From Corallium rubrum (lineage: Eukaryota > Cnidaria > Anthozoa > Scleralcyonacea > Coralliidae): a stretch of 64,000 nucleotides of DNA. A model generated the notes under the pieces. It was not told where the DNA came from and made no database searches. It worked only from the letters and a program-made list of their open reading frames with translations. The position numbers and the translations under genes were made by a program. Shown here in pieces: positions 54,501-61,414 of the stretch. The number at the start of each line of letters is the position of its first letter. The first letter of the stretch is position 1. The stretch lies in the NCBI GenBank assembly GCA_964035015.1, contig OZ036005.1:4065714-4129713 (forward strand), read 5' to 3'.

Positions 54501-57500
54501 AAAACATAACATTGTATATTGTTTGACAAAGATAACGTGATCATTAACCATCAGCAAGAACGGAGTTTAAGTTCAAAAATGATGATGAAAAATGCGATTG
54601 ATGAAAGTCAGAAAAAAAAAAGTTTCACAAAACAAGAAATACGACGTGTTAAACATGATGCACTTATCAAATTAAATTTGACTGTTTCTTTGTGGAATCA
54701 CTATAACTTAGCGTTTTTCTTAAAAAAGAAAATGAAATTCACAAGTATAAAACCCAGGATAATATTTATCGGACCACCGATATATGTTGATGTGATCGGC
54801 CGATAACCGATCAGCCTGAAAGTTGCCGATTATCGGCTTCTACCGATTAATTTCCGATTATCGGCTCATCCCTAAGAAATAAGTATTGGTTCATAAAGCA
54901 GTGTTATATTGTTATTTTTTTAGTGTATGAGGCTGGCAGTGTATTTTCACCTGATGTTCTTGACATAACAGATGATGACATTTTGGCAAAGTTTATTCAG
55001 GTAAGCAAGAGTCAAGTAGACCTTTGCACCTTGTGTGGAAAATAGATTGTGGACATTGGGACAGTAGACAGACTAACCTATCACCCTGCAATTGCTATAT
55101 TTGTGCGCCCATGGGACAATTCTATGTACTCTTATAAAGTACGTTTGACGTCACTTGAACACGACAGTTCTACTCAACTTCTTTCCTGTTCCAACGACGT
55201 CATACGTACCTTTATAATAGTACATATGCACGAAGCTTTATGTTTTATTTGTTAACTATCATGCTTACAACATAGTTGCCAATTGTAGAGCGAAATTTCA
55301 AATTTCGAGTACCTCTCTAATAAACTTGCTAATACATTACCTAATCTTTCTTTTGCAAACATAGGGTGTGACCAATGTTGCTTCTGTGTCTTTGGCAATT
55401 GGCTATCCAACTGTCGCATCTGTCCCACATTCCGTTATAAATGGATTTAAGGTAAGTCTATAGAAGAATGTTTACTACTTAAAAATTAATTGACAAGTAT
55501 TGTTTAATTTTAAGATTTTAAATTTAACCCTTGAGAAGTTGAGAACCCTTAGACATTCTGGGCAGCAGCGATTGACCCATTTGCACCTGAGTACGCCAAA
55601 AATGGCCTTTTATTGTTTTACTCTGTCTTAATTACACCATACGATTTTACTTATTTGCATATTCAGTAGCTAAAATGTAAATTGTGAAGGATGCAGATCA
55701 ACGTGACTGAGTCGAAGGTCCATTAAAGGCGCTCCAGGCACCGCCATACGAAAGATACTGACCGCGGATCACAGCTAAGATTTTGGGGGTGATTTTACGG
55801 AGGGAGAAAAAAACGGAAAACCCGGCTAAAAATCCTGCGAAAACCCCTCGAAGCACAGGAGAGATGAACTACAACTCTACTCACATGAGTCCCAAGCTCG
55901 ACAACGGGCAGTGGCGTAGCCAGGGGGGGGGGGGCGAGGGGGGGGCGGTCGCCTCCCCCCCCCCCCCAATGGTCTCCAAGACGTTCTCGTGAAAAGTTTA
56001 AAACCGTGGAGAAACCTGTAGGTGGGGTGGGGGGTGTACAGTTGTTTTAAGTCCAAGTGAATAGATAGTGATGTGTTATATGTATTGCAGGCATGCATAT
56101 GCTATAAATTACAATACTAAGGGTCTATACAAAATGCCTCCAACCTGTTTTTACATTTACGACTTTGTTTATAAATAAATCTAAAGATATTCTGACGTGT
56201 ATCATTCTATGTTCTGGTTTGATTTCAACAAAATTATGTAATTTATGGCTTTCAGATTACTCTTAAATACTTGCCTCAAAATGCAGGAAATAGTGTTTCC
56301 GAGACCCTAGAAATCCAAAATTTTCCGGGGGGCATGCCCCCAGACCCCCCCTAGGAGATCGAGGTTCTTGCCCCCCCCCCCAAACCCATGACCCTGGCTG
56401 GTCACCCATCCAAGTACTAACCCCGTACCACCGGGCTTAACTTTGAAGTGCACGGGTGAGAGACAGTGCGATAACAGCAACCAGAGCCTGAAATAATTTT
56501 AAAATTTGTCCGGCAAAACTTCCGAGCAAAATGAAATTTGACCGGAAATTTTCAGATTTGGTCGGAAATTTTTTAGTTTAGTTTGACCCCCTCCGTTGAG
56601 TAAATTCTGTCAAGCATGCAGTAAATCACTCTACTTGTTATTTGTAATAATAAAACACAAATGTTTAATTCTGAATTGCGTATTAGTTATAGCGAATAAT
56701 AATTTAATTAAAATGGTAACTATGAAACAACTTAAACTGAAAAGCTGGATTACACGATAAGTTTCTGTGATTACAATGGCGTCAATCGCAGTTTAACGCA
56801 ATGGTTTTGAATTAAAAATCACGCACTGTTGTTATCTCGACTCGACAACCTGGAAGATAAAGAATACGTTTCCTCGACGTTTTGAGCTCAGGACCTTCGT
56901 CAGGAGAGTCAAATAAGCCTATTTGATCAGCCTATTTAACTGTCCTGATCATGAAGGGCCTTTGCTCGAAACGTCGAGGAAACGTATTCTTGATCTTCCA
57001 GGTCGTCAAATTAACAACAATGAAAACAGTCACTCTGACTCGTAACTCACTGTCACAATACTTAAGTTAACTAAACTTTGTTCAAAGCATACTCTGATCG
57101 AAGAAATTTTGATAGTGCACTGTAAAGTGTAAAACCAACTTTAACTAAAAACTGATGGAAAACCCAATGGAAATTTAACAAGAAAAATGGAGTGTTGAGC
57201 GCCGACCCGATCATTTAAAAAACAGATTATTTTTTTTTTCAAAATTTGTCCGGACAAAATTTCCGATCATTTCAGCATTTGGTCGGAAAAACTGGAATTT
57301 GGTCGGAAAGCCGCCGGCCGTTATTTCAAGCTCTGCCAACCGTGCTCCCCTTACTGAAGGAGAACCCTCAGACATCCTAGACAGCAATGGGGTAATATTC
57401 AGATCTCTGAACGAGACTCAAACCATTATGATGATCAAAATGACTTTATTATATTTTCTCCTTGTTTACAGAATGTTGCTGCTGTCGCTTTGGAAACTGA

Positions 57501-57684
57501 CATCACATTCCCACAAGTGGAAAAATTGAAGGCTTACTTGGAAGACCCGTCTGCTTTTGCTGCAGCAATGCCTGCATCAGGGGCTGGCGATGAAGAAAAA
57601 GAAGCTGACAAGGAAGAAGAGAAGAAAGAGGAGGAGGAAGAAGAAGAAAGTGATGATGATATGGGCTTTGGATTGTTTGATTAG
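37021..57684 (+). CDS. RPLP0: 60S acidic ribosomal protein P0 (seven coding exons)
   Basis: Exons 37021-37074, 44141-44316, 47057-47291, 50515-50623, 54924-55000, 55365-55451 and 57472-57684 join to 951 bases, 316 codons plus stop. All have GT/AG borders and compatible phases. The product has the N-terminal L10-like rRNA-binding part ([36 protein letters not shown]), then the [20 protein letters not shown] and RGTIEIL blocks of the P0 insertion and core. The spine helices ([18 protein letters not shown]) carry P1/P2 dimers, and a charged hinge leads to the universal tail [11 protein letters not shown], which binds elongation factors. It is the base of the ribosomal stalk at the GTPase centre. 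Length matches the usual 310-320. The introns total about 20 kb and are filled with transposon palindromes, but the coding sequence is uninterrupted. Confidence 0.98.
37258..38219. mobile_element. Element with AACCTGAGTTTTGCGACCAC ends
   Basis: AATGAAACCTGAGTTTTGCG opens it and CGCAAAACTCAGGTTTCACT closes it. Near the left tip the same end is present inverted as well (a 40-bp hairpin). A one-ended relative is at 60433-60510. A second MITE (37333-37502) sits inside. Confidence 0.8.
37333..37502. mobile_element. MITE, AGCCCGTTCTCCAC ends
   Basis: AAGCCCGTTCTCCACGAGGC and GCCTAGTGGAGAACGGGCTT are inverse. The inner AATTTGTTCG/CGAACAAATT stem pairs. It lacks the shared core of the 22.6-24 kb group, though the CC(A)CTAGGCGA-like tip is similar. 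Confidence 0.85.
38220..39459. other. RPLP0 intron 2 sequence without recognised element
   Basis: AT-rich. Contains two CATTGTTGCCATA.CAAC repeats near 39265-39310 and a direct repeat AAAATTACGGTACTGGTAAG-like near 38490-38530. Confidence 0.45.
39466..39496. repeat. (TA)n microsatellite
   Basis: About fifteen TA units. Confidence 0.93.
39505..40265. mobile_element. Nested hairpins with GAGGGAAACAT words
   Basis: Three palindromes are nested: AATATTTCCCGAGGTCTCAA (39525) with its inverse near 39570-39596; GAAACATCGAGTTTTACGG (39626) with its inverse near 39706; GGAAACATTGCACTGTTTCC (40107) with its inverse near 40150. TTATATACCAAAGACTTTT (39752) and its inverse (40245-40264) bracket the middle. 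Confidence 0.75.
40575..41110. mobile_element. Element with CTTATTAACCGA...GCCATATAATAA ends, copy 1
   Basis: A terminal hairpin TTATTAACCGAGTGCGAGGT...GCAAATGAGGTTAATAAG is followed by TTATTATATGGC, and an inverse GCCATATAATAA closes the element near 41100. The copy at 53055-53588 has the same arrangement. Confidence 0.75.
41111..41492. other. RPLP0 intron 2, nothing recognised
   Basis: Only a partial AAAGGTTGTTTGGAAGGC.GTC segment (41390), similar to the arm of 50104-50468. Confidence 0.45.
41493..41677. mobile_element. MITE, TATAGACCACTTTCAT family, copy 2
   Basis: Ends ATAGACCACTTTCATAAT and ATTATGAAAGTGGTCTAT are inverse. Same inner arms as 289-474. Confidence 0.9.
41887..42314. mobile_element. 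MITE, TAGACGACTTTCACGATC family, copy 1
   Basis: AATAGACGACTTTCACGATC and the inverse-like CCTGAAAGTCGTCTATT flank arms with CGCAGTAGCAAC, AAAACAACTGTTTTAGCTGG and TTTGGCTTGGCG hairpins. Copy 2 (48800-49228) is in the same orientation and nearly identical. Confidence 0.92.
42325..42440. mobile_element. One-ended relative of the CCTGGTTCTCATATGTCGCC MITE
   Basis: Carries only the ACTTAACATGCATCTAA... and GACATATGAGAACCAGGCTT side of the family seen at 22433-22600. Confidence 0.7.
42441..42845. other. RPLP0 intron 2, CCTTGAA-rich repeat
   Basis: Multiple degenerate AGTCCTTGAA / AAGTCCTTGAATTT repeats (42520-42760), a satellite-like segment of unknown origin. Confidence 0.55.
42846..43226. mobile_element. 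MITE, GCACGATGACGTGAGAT family, copy 2
   Basis: Same arms as 20311-20697: TGATGACGTGAGATGG, TGGGTGACTACAACTACCAG, GCTAAAAGGGATGACTC and their inverses. Confidence 0.92.
43273..43670. mobile_element. MITE, CCCCGTTTACACG family, copy 1
   Basis: CCCCGTTTACACGTTGCCGG then TACAATTTGAAAACGGAAC on the left are inverted at the right end (CATCGTGTAAACGGGGTC). The interior also has inverted GTGTAAA...TACCGG words. The shorter copy is at 52129-52309. Confidence 0.9.
43748..44105. mobile_element. MITE, GTTTACATGAATCCG family
   Basis: GGTCGTTTACATGAATCCG and CGGATTCATGTAAACGGCC are inverse. TTCAATCCGGATTGAA words recur through the interior. The degenerate pair at 855-1232 may be related. Confidence 0.88.
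44141..44316 (+). CDS. RPLP0: RPLP0 coding exon 2 (residues 19-76)
   Basis: Acceptor TTATTGTGTAG, donor GTAAGC. Carries the rRNA-binding [14 protein letters not shown] and [15 protein letters not shown] segments and ends two bases into Lys77. Confidence 0.97.
44510..44695 (+). repeat. 20-bp tandem repeat in RPLP0 intron
   Basis: Units such as GTTACGCTACATTCTAAGAC and GACGTTACATTGTAAGAC alternate, partly in a higher-order block of about 100 bp repeated twice. Confidence 0.9.
44696..45016. mobile_element. MITE, TTATATGCATGACAAAATTAC ends
   Basis: TTATATGCATGACAAAATTA and its inverse TAATTTTGTCATGCATATAA flank 320 bp with an internal GTACAATTA...TAATTGTAC hairpin. Confidence 0.9.
45020..45421. 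mobile_element. MITE, GTAATCATGATTTTGCTCG ends
   Basis: Left GTAATCATGATTTTGCTCGT and AATTAAGGATTTACACTAC pair with GTAGTGTAAAATCCTTAATT and ATCATATGATTAC at the right. The interior contains the GGTTAGGTTTAGGG-type degenerate repeat (45120-45265). Confidence 0.82.
45576..45728. mobile_element. MITE-like hairpin, GGTTAGGCCGGTCAGTCC ends
   Basis: The left GGTTAGGCCGGTCAGTCC is matched by GGACTGACCGGTCTAACC. Preceded by a poly-G tract (45545-45560). Confidence 0.75.
45736..45980. mobile_element. MITE, AGGCGAGTTTCAGGGTGTTG family, copy 2
   Basis: Inverse orientation relative to copy 1 (13921-14165). AT flanks both ends. Confidence 0.92.
46009..46271. mobile_element. MITE, GACCAGTGAACTCCAT ends
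   Basis: GGACCAGTGAACTCCATATT and the inverse AAATGGAGTTCACTGGTTAG flank an inner CGCTAACTTCAG/CTGAAGTTAGCG pair and CCAGTCCCC/GGGGACTGG. Confidence 0.88.
46272..46587. other. RPLP0 intron 3, nothing recognised
   Basis: AT-rich, non-coding. Confidence 0.45.
46588..46959. mobile_element. MITE, GGAGCTTAAGC family, copy 2
   Basis: TAGGGAGCTTAAGC and GCTTAAGCTCCCTA are perfect inverses. The interior aligns to 16136-16453 and adds about 50 bp. Confidence 0.92.
47057..47291 (+). CDS. RPLP0: RPLP0 coding exon 3 (residues 77-155)
   Basis: Acceptor TTTCTCAAG, donor GTATGT. Starts [18 protein letters not shown], contains [20 protein letters not shown] and ends TRGTIEIL. Confidence 0.97.
47616..48651 (+). 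repeat. 23-bp minisatellite in RPLP0 intron 4
   Basis: About 45 copies of a unit beginning ACTATAGTAAGTAAATC and ending CACATT, with a C/T variant (TCCAC/TCTAC). Several copies carry a GTAAGTAAAT that resembles a splice donor. Confidence 0.97.
48800..49228. mobile_element. MITE, TAGACGACTTTCACGATC family, copy 2
   Basis: Nearly identical to 41887-42314 and in the same orientation. Both lie in RPLP0 introns. Confidence 0.93.
49300..49827. mobile_element. MITE, CCGTAAATGTTCG family, copy 2
   Basis: Same perfect ends and TA flanks as 17202-17646. It has an extra internal segment (about 49597-49655) and one additional GCGGCGCTTAATCGAGA block near the right end. Confidence 0.95.
49830..50103. 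other. RPLP0 intron 4, AT-rich, nothing recognised
   Basis: No element borders seen. Confidence 0.45.
50104..50468. mobile_element. MITE, ACTACCAAAATCAGTAG ends
   Basis: ACTACCAAAATCAGTAG.GTG and GGTTGTCTGGAAGGCGG on the left are inverted at the right end (CCGCCTTCCAGACAAC, CTACTGATTTTGGTAGT). Ends 46 bp before RPLP0 coding exon 4. Confidence 0.9.
50515..50623 (+). CDS. RPLP0: RPLP0 coding exon 4 (residues 156-191)
   Basis: Acceptor TTTGTGTAG, donor GTACGT. Encodes [20 protein letters not shown] to GLQIKQ plus one base. Confidence 0.96.
50760..51405. mobile_element. Element with CAGGGCCGTAG ends and poly-G
   Basis: ACGCAGGGCCGTAGATAGCG with a 20-base G run on the left is matched by GCCTACGGCCCTG at the right, next to a C-rich stretch (GGGGACCCCCCTAG). 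An internal GAACTTTGAACTTCC/GGAAGTTC palindrome is present. Confidence 0.75.
51413..51756. mobile_element. MITE, ACACACGTAAAAA ends
   Basis: ACACACGTAAAAATCTCACA and GTTTTTACGTGTGTAG are inverse. The interior is built of AACAAGTTGTAACA/TGTTACAAGTTGTT words. Abuts the previous element. Confidence 0.85.
51757..52128. other. RPLP0 intron 5, small palindrome only
   Basis: Contains AACAACAATGACC.TTTTGTT and CAACAACAATGATCTTTTG repeats (51903-51950). No gene seen. Confidence 0.4.
52129..52309. mobile_element. MITE, CCCCGTTTACACG family, copy 2
   Basis: Short internal-deletion version of 43273-43670: TGTTTACACGATGCCGG, TACAATTTGAAAACGGAAC and inverses ending CATCGTGTAAACGGGG. Confidence 0.92.
52310..53054. 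other. RPLP0 intron 5, no recognised element
   Basis: Contains GATCAGGTTGACTGGTCCTG...TCCTGATCCG words near 52440. Short ORFs have no domain. Confidence 0.45.
53055..53588. mobile_element. Element with CTTATTAACCGA...GCCATATAATAA ends, copy 2
   Basis: Terminal hairpin CTTATTAACCGAACGCGAGG...GCAAGCGAGGTTAATAA, then TTATTATATGGC. Closes with GCCATATAATAAG. Compare 40575-41110. Confidence 0.78.
53587..54240. mobile_element. Near-perfect palindrome of about 650 bp, TTGAAAGAACACTT family
   Basis: Arms of about 320 bp face each other around a 15-bp loop (53906-53920). Sequence such as TTATGCACGTGTGACGTCGC, ACACTATATGTACATGTACA and GAGATATTTCAG occurs in both. ORFs of 64-68 codons in the two arms are mirror images, not genes. 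Related to 34870-35330. Confidence 0.95.
54360..54874. mobile_element. hAT-like MITE with 8-bp duplication AGAAATAA
   Basis: Ends TAGGGATGAGCCGATCA and GATTATCGGCTCATCCCTA (inverse tips) are flanked exactly by AGAAATAA (54352-54359, 54875-54882). The interior is rich in CCGAT/ATCGG words. The 95-codon ORF inside has no recognisable domain. Confidence 0.95.
54924..55000 (+). CDS. RPLP0: RPLP0 coding exon 5 (residues 192-217)
   Basis: Acceptor TTATTTTTTTAG, donor GTAAGC. Encodes [20 protein letters not shown] then LAKFIQ. A hAT-like MITE ends only 49 bp upstream. Confidence 0.95.
55365..55451 (+). CDS. RPLP0: RPLP0 coding exon 6 (residues 218-246)
   Basis: Acceptor TTGCAAACATAG, donor GTAAGT. 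Encodes [20 protein letters not shown] then PHSVINGFK, the conserved spine. Confidence 0.97.
55452..55908. other. RPLP0 intron 7, 5' part
   Basis: Probably the left part of a 5S-derived repeat that continues at 56401 after the next insertion (inference). No gene. Confidence 0.4.
55909..56398. mobile_element. Element with GTGGCGTAGCCAGG tips and poly-G/C
   Basis: CAGTGGCGTAGCCAGGGGGG at the left and CCCATGACCCTGGCTG at the right, with G and C homopolymers just inside both. GGCGTAGCCAGG tips are common on invertebrate DNA transposons (established knowledge). Borders are uncertain. Confidence 0.6.
56401..56450 (-). repeat. 5S rRNA-derived fragment (SINE3-like)
   Basis: On the minus strand AAAGTTAAGCCCGG is followed by GTTAGTACTTGGATGGGTGA, matching the A-to-C box stretch of animal 5S rRNA. 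Only the 3' half is visible. The rest of the 5S is absent or replaced, so it is a retroposon or pseudogene, not a 5S gene. Confidence 0.7.
56483..57335. mobile_element. Element with AGAGCCTGAAATAA ends
   Basis: AGAGCCTGAAATAATTTTAA and TTATTTCAAGCTCT are near-inverse, followed inward by AAAATTTGTCCGG and TTTGGTCGGAAA motifs at both ends. The middle (56840-57010) holds an independent hairpin AATACGTTTCCTCGACGTTT...GACGAAGG. Confidence 0.8.
57472..57684 (+). CDS. RPLP0: RPLP0 coding exon 7 (residues 247-316)
   Basis: Acceptor CCTTGTTTACAG. Encodes [20 protein letters not shown], the Lys/Glu hinge and [12 protein letters not shown] before TAG. Confidence 0.98.
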   Translation, partial: NVAAVALETDITFPQVEKLKAYLEDPSAFAAAMPASGAGDEEKEADKEEEKKEEEEEEESDDDMGFGLFD

Positions 57685-57705
57685 GTTTTCTGAGACATGA
57701 ACTAA

Positions 57706-57711
57706 AATAAA
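57706..57711 (+). terminator. RPLP0: RPLP0 polyadenylation signal
   Basis: AATAAA lies 22 bases after the stop codon, giving a very short 3' UTR as usual for ribosomal-protein genes. Confidence 0.85.
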
Positions 57712-57767
57712 ACTTGCACTAATGTTTTTGTCTTTCCATGGTCTTTCTCTGCTGTATGTGTTTTTGT

Positions 57768-58740
57768 CGTGATTATCATCCTTCTCATCATTACCGTCCT
57801 CATCATTATCGGCATAATTTTTGTCATAGTCGTTCTCGTCATCGTTATCATCATTCCTATCCTCGCTCTTTTTTCCCTCACCATCCTTATTATCATCCTT
57901 TTTGTCATCATCATTCCCATCATCTTTCTCACCCATTTCATCATTAATCTTTCTCCTCATCATTCCTATCATCTTTCTCCTTTTCCTCACCATCCTTATA
58001 TTCATCCTTCTCCTCATCCTCATCCTCACCCTTCTCATCATATCTTTGTTCTCCTTTTCCTCACCATCCTTATAATCATCATTCCCACCATCCTTCTCTC
58101 CCTCCTCCTCCTCATAATCTTTCTCATTCCTATCATCTTTCCTCTTTCCTCACCATCCTCATCATCCTTCTCAACCCTTCTCATCATCCTTCTCATCATC
58201 CTTCTCATCATCCTTCTCATCCTCCTCACCAATCTTATCTTCATCGTTCTTCTCATCATCATCATCATTGCCATCATCCTTCTCGCCATTCTTTTCTTCT
58301 TCATCATTCCCTCCTCACTTTTCTTACTTTCTTATCATCGTCTCTTCATCATTCCCATCATCCTTCTCACCAATCTTCATCCTTCTCAGGGTCATCCTCT
58401 ACCTATACTAAAAAGGCTTCTGATTGGGTTAGATAACCTAACCCAACAAAACCCCTAATATGGAAGCGAATTGACAATGTGATTGGTTACTTATAGCCAA
58501 TCAGAAAGCTCGTTCATATTAGGTCTTTACTGGCTCCTCATTCCCATCGTCCTCGCCATTCATTATCATTCTCATCTTACCATTATCATCCTTTTTCTCA
58601 CCTTCCTTTTAATCATCATTCTCCTTCCATCATTTCTATCATCCTTTCCCACATCATCATGCTTATCTTCCTAATCATCATCCTCTTCCTCATTTTTACC
58701 ATACTCCCCAGTCTCATTCTCCTCCTCATTCCTATCGTCT
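57768..58740. repeat. (CATCATCCTTCT)n-type pyrimidine-rich satellite
   Basis: Long degenerate array of CATC, CTTCTCATCATC and TCCTCATC units, starting about 60 bp after the RPLP0 poly(A) signal. It is interrupted at 58430-58520 by a TTGGGTTAG...CTAACCCAA hairpin. The long hydrophobic (Ile/Leu) and Met/Arg open frames here are composition artefacts. Confidence 0.9.
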
Positions 58741-59574
58741 TTAGCATCTTAGGATGAAAGTTGTCCCAGTCAAAGGGGCGAGTGCCACAGTGTGACCTTC
58801 GATTGTCCGGAAGGGCAAACCAACTTTTAACCAATCACGTTGAAGCATTCCTTTGGAGTCATCCCCACGGTGACCCTGCTACCTGTTGTATATTGAACTT
58901 GTACGAGTAAACAACAGCCTAACATTTATTCAGACAAAGTCAAGCTTTATATACATACTGATATTTAGCTAATTAGCATAATGTAAACTTGAATATATTA
59001 CAACCCCCCTAATGAATGAAAAAAAATGCAATTTTTTCCCCTTGTTTTTGTTGATCAAAGAGGGTCACAATCACTAAACGTTTCCAAACCGAGAATATAA
59101 ATGTTCTTAAAACATGCTTCTATAATCTACAAGTGTCAAATTCCCCATGCAAACACCCACTGTCGAGACTAAAATAAAATGAATGCAAAGTTGGCTCTTC
59201 CAGTGGGGACAACTCTCGTGCTTGTAAACCTTAATGTCATCATCATCTTGTAGAATTTCGTTGGCAGCCGGTTTATAGATCCTTTCAATAGGTATAAAAT
59301 GCGTGATTTTCAATTTTTCTGTTGAATTTTTCTATTTTGTTTATTGTCTTAGCTTTTGTACATTTTCGGTAGTATTCAAAAAGCTAAAATAACGCCAGTA
59401 GCGGAAAATGACGTATTCTGCACATATCACTAAAAAGGTATATACGGAATAACTTGTGTACGGTCAGGTGTACGAGCTCAAAAATGGGGAGGAATTTCTC
59501 TATTTCCCTCTTAAATTTTCTAGTCTTATCTCCATATAATAGAGTCAATTAGTCATTAATAGAGTCAAATTTAA
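58741..59574. other. Intergenic stretch downstream of RPLP0
   Basis: AT-rich, without a recognised gene. A 68-codon minus-strand frame at 59107-59313 has no identifiable domain or clear splice sites. Confidence 0.45.
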
Positions 59575-59705
59575 AGGCCCATTTCCACTCAGGAAAATGT
59601 TCCTTGGACAGAAAATTTTTCTTTGTCTTGTGAGCTCTCATGAAACTAATGAACTTGAGACAAAGAAAAATTTTCTGTCCAAGGAACATTTTCCTGAGTG
59701 GAAAC
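59575..59705. mobile_element. MITE, shared-core group, CATTTCCACTCAGG stem (distant copy)
   Basis: GGCCCATTTCCACTCAGG and CCTGAGTGGAAACGAGG. The stem GACAGAAAATTTTTC and the core CTTTGTCTTGTGAGCTCTCA are as in 22.6-24.0 kb. Confidence 0.9.
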
Positions 59706-59788
59706 GAGGTTGGATGGCTCATCTGGGCCACGTGCACAGGCGCGCTAGGAATGATGGGGGCGGATCAACACTCAAGAAGAGAGCAAAC

Positions 59789-59846
59789 ATGGCGAATTTT
59801 GGCGAGAAAGGGAGGTATGCTGTTTTGCAAAGAAATTTACTCGAAG
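59789..59846 (+). CDS. Possible first coding exon of an unknown gene
   Basis: ATGGCGAATTTTGGCGAGAA opens a frame reading MANFGEKGRYAVLQRNLLE, ended by donor GGTACGAC. Upstream is GC-rich with CCACGTGC and GGCGCGC, unlike the flanking AT-rich DNA, as expected of a promoter. No downstream exon could be assigned. Weak. Confidence 0.3.
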
Positions 59847-59879
59847 GTACGACTATAAGATCATGATTTTACTAACTAG

Positions 59880-60432
59880 AAATACTTATACACAAATATA
59901 GATATGATTTATGATATACAGAAACTTTTAAGATGTAAAAGCGAACTTCAAGACAACGTTTGATTTTCAACACAGTATATTAACAAACCATAGTTAACTT
60001 AATAAGTAGTGTGCTGTGCAGGCAGTGTTGAAATACAAATCGAAATATAGTAAGGTTTGAGTACTGCAGAAAATATTCCTTCGTCAGAGAGAAACGTGAA
60101 TAACGTAAGCTAAGCTTGGTTAATAGTTGTGGATATCTAGAGACAAATGGTTCTTGAATCTTGATTGCCAATACTGTAAAGTGCTCGAACTTTTTAACTT
60201 ATTTTATTATTGTCTGTGTACGTATTTTCTCCAGCACTTTCTACTATTAAATATAACGGCTGTTTTATTTTGGTTTCATTAGACACTGCCCCTCCCCAAA
60301 TTCGTTTGTAATAAAAGCACTCGACTGCGACAGGAAGTGCGAGCCAAATTAAATTTATATACATGTAGAAGAATCTTAAATTTTAATAAGGTCTATGTTG
60401 TATGTACCTGAGGTAAAAAAAATATAATAATT
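59880..60432. other. AT-rich stretch, nothing recognised
   Basis: A GAAATATAGTAAGGTTTGAG tip near 60048 matches the end of the 34427-34557 and 17123-17712 elements. Confidence 0.45.
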
Positions 60433-60510
60433 ACAGTAGAACCTGAGTTTTACGACCACCCCTGTTGGGAAAGTGGTTGTAAATCGCAGGTGGTCGTAAA
60501 TGTATGGTAG
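60433..60510. mobile_element. One-ended relative of the AACCTGAGTTTTGCGACCAC element
   Basis: AGAACCTGAGTTTTACGACC and an inverse-like GGTGGTCGTAAAT near it. The other end is not seen. Confidence 0.5.
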
Positions 60511-60732
60511 GATGTGATAGGCTCTATACCGTGCGAGCAAAGGTGGGAGTGGGCCGAGGGAGATCTGATCATTGATGGGTGAATGTGGTGCATACTTCAC
60601 AGAGGTGAACATATTAACAATCATGTTCTAGGGATTTATGGTGAAGGAAAATTCGAGTGTACTGTAGTCTGAGTATATACATTATAAGACCAAACTGGGA
60701 CCAGTTGCGAAAAATGCAACTGCACAGGCCTT

Positions 60733-60802
60733 CTGGCAGGAATTGAACCCATGACCTTGCGATTCTAGTGCAATGCTCTGACCACTGAGCCACAGAGGCC
60801 GT
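60733..60802 (-). repeat. tRNA-derived SINE head
   Basis: On the minus strand an A-box TGGCTCAGTGGTCAGAGC and a B-box GGGTTCAATTCC with spacing of about 30 bp. The acceptor stem is not paired. Confidence 0.75.
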
Positions 60803-61414
60803 TGCCGAGAGCTTGATCGCGAGTTCTGTATATATTAAGGTGGTAATGCCAGGAGAGAATTGGGTTTACTGGAAGTAATATTGGGCATTTCACTCGATTA
60901 CATAGCATGTTCTAGGGATTTATCAACTTGATAAAGGACTACAAAGTCAGTCAGTTTCAAAATCTACCTACAATGTGCAAGAACACCTTGATCAAATGGT
61001 GAAGCTGTTCAACTTTTTGTCCTACTCCAAAAGCGAAAGGAGCAAAGAACTCACAACATGCCTCACAGCCTCACTCAGTCACACGGCAAACAACGCACCG
61101 GAAGTATGAATAGTATCGGAAGTAAAATGTACAAAAATATGAAATCGTGACACAAATAAAGCCCAAAAAACACAAACCCAAGTTGAAACCTAGACTTGTC
61201 CTACCATAGGTAGCCCGAGCAATAATGTATTGTTTAAAACTCAAAGAAACCGCTGGTTTATAAAGAACAAGATGCCTGGGTCAGGCGTTCACTAGGGCTA
61301 CTGGCACTGTGCAAAGTACATGTAGAGATCAAGTAGAGATATACCGCGTGAACAAAGGTGGGAGTTGGGCCGAGGAAGATCAGTCAGGTCGACGACGGGT
61401 GAATTGGTGCTTAC

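Noticed and set aside
54519..54806. 95-codon ORF inside the hAT-like MITE as a transposase remnant
   Set aside because: Lysine-rich with no hAT dimerisation or catalytic motif. Composition explains it.
57577..58458. Long hydrophobic ILI-rich and Met/Arg-rich frames
   Set aside because: Artefacts of the CATC/CTTC satellite after RPLP0.
59107..59313. 68-codon minus-strand ORF downstream of RPLP0
   Set aside because: No domain, no splice context, AT-rich surroundings.
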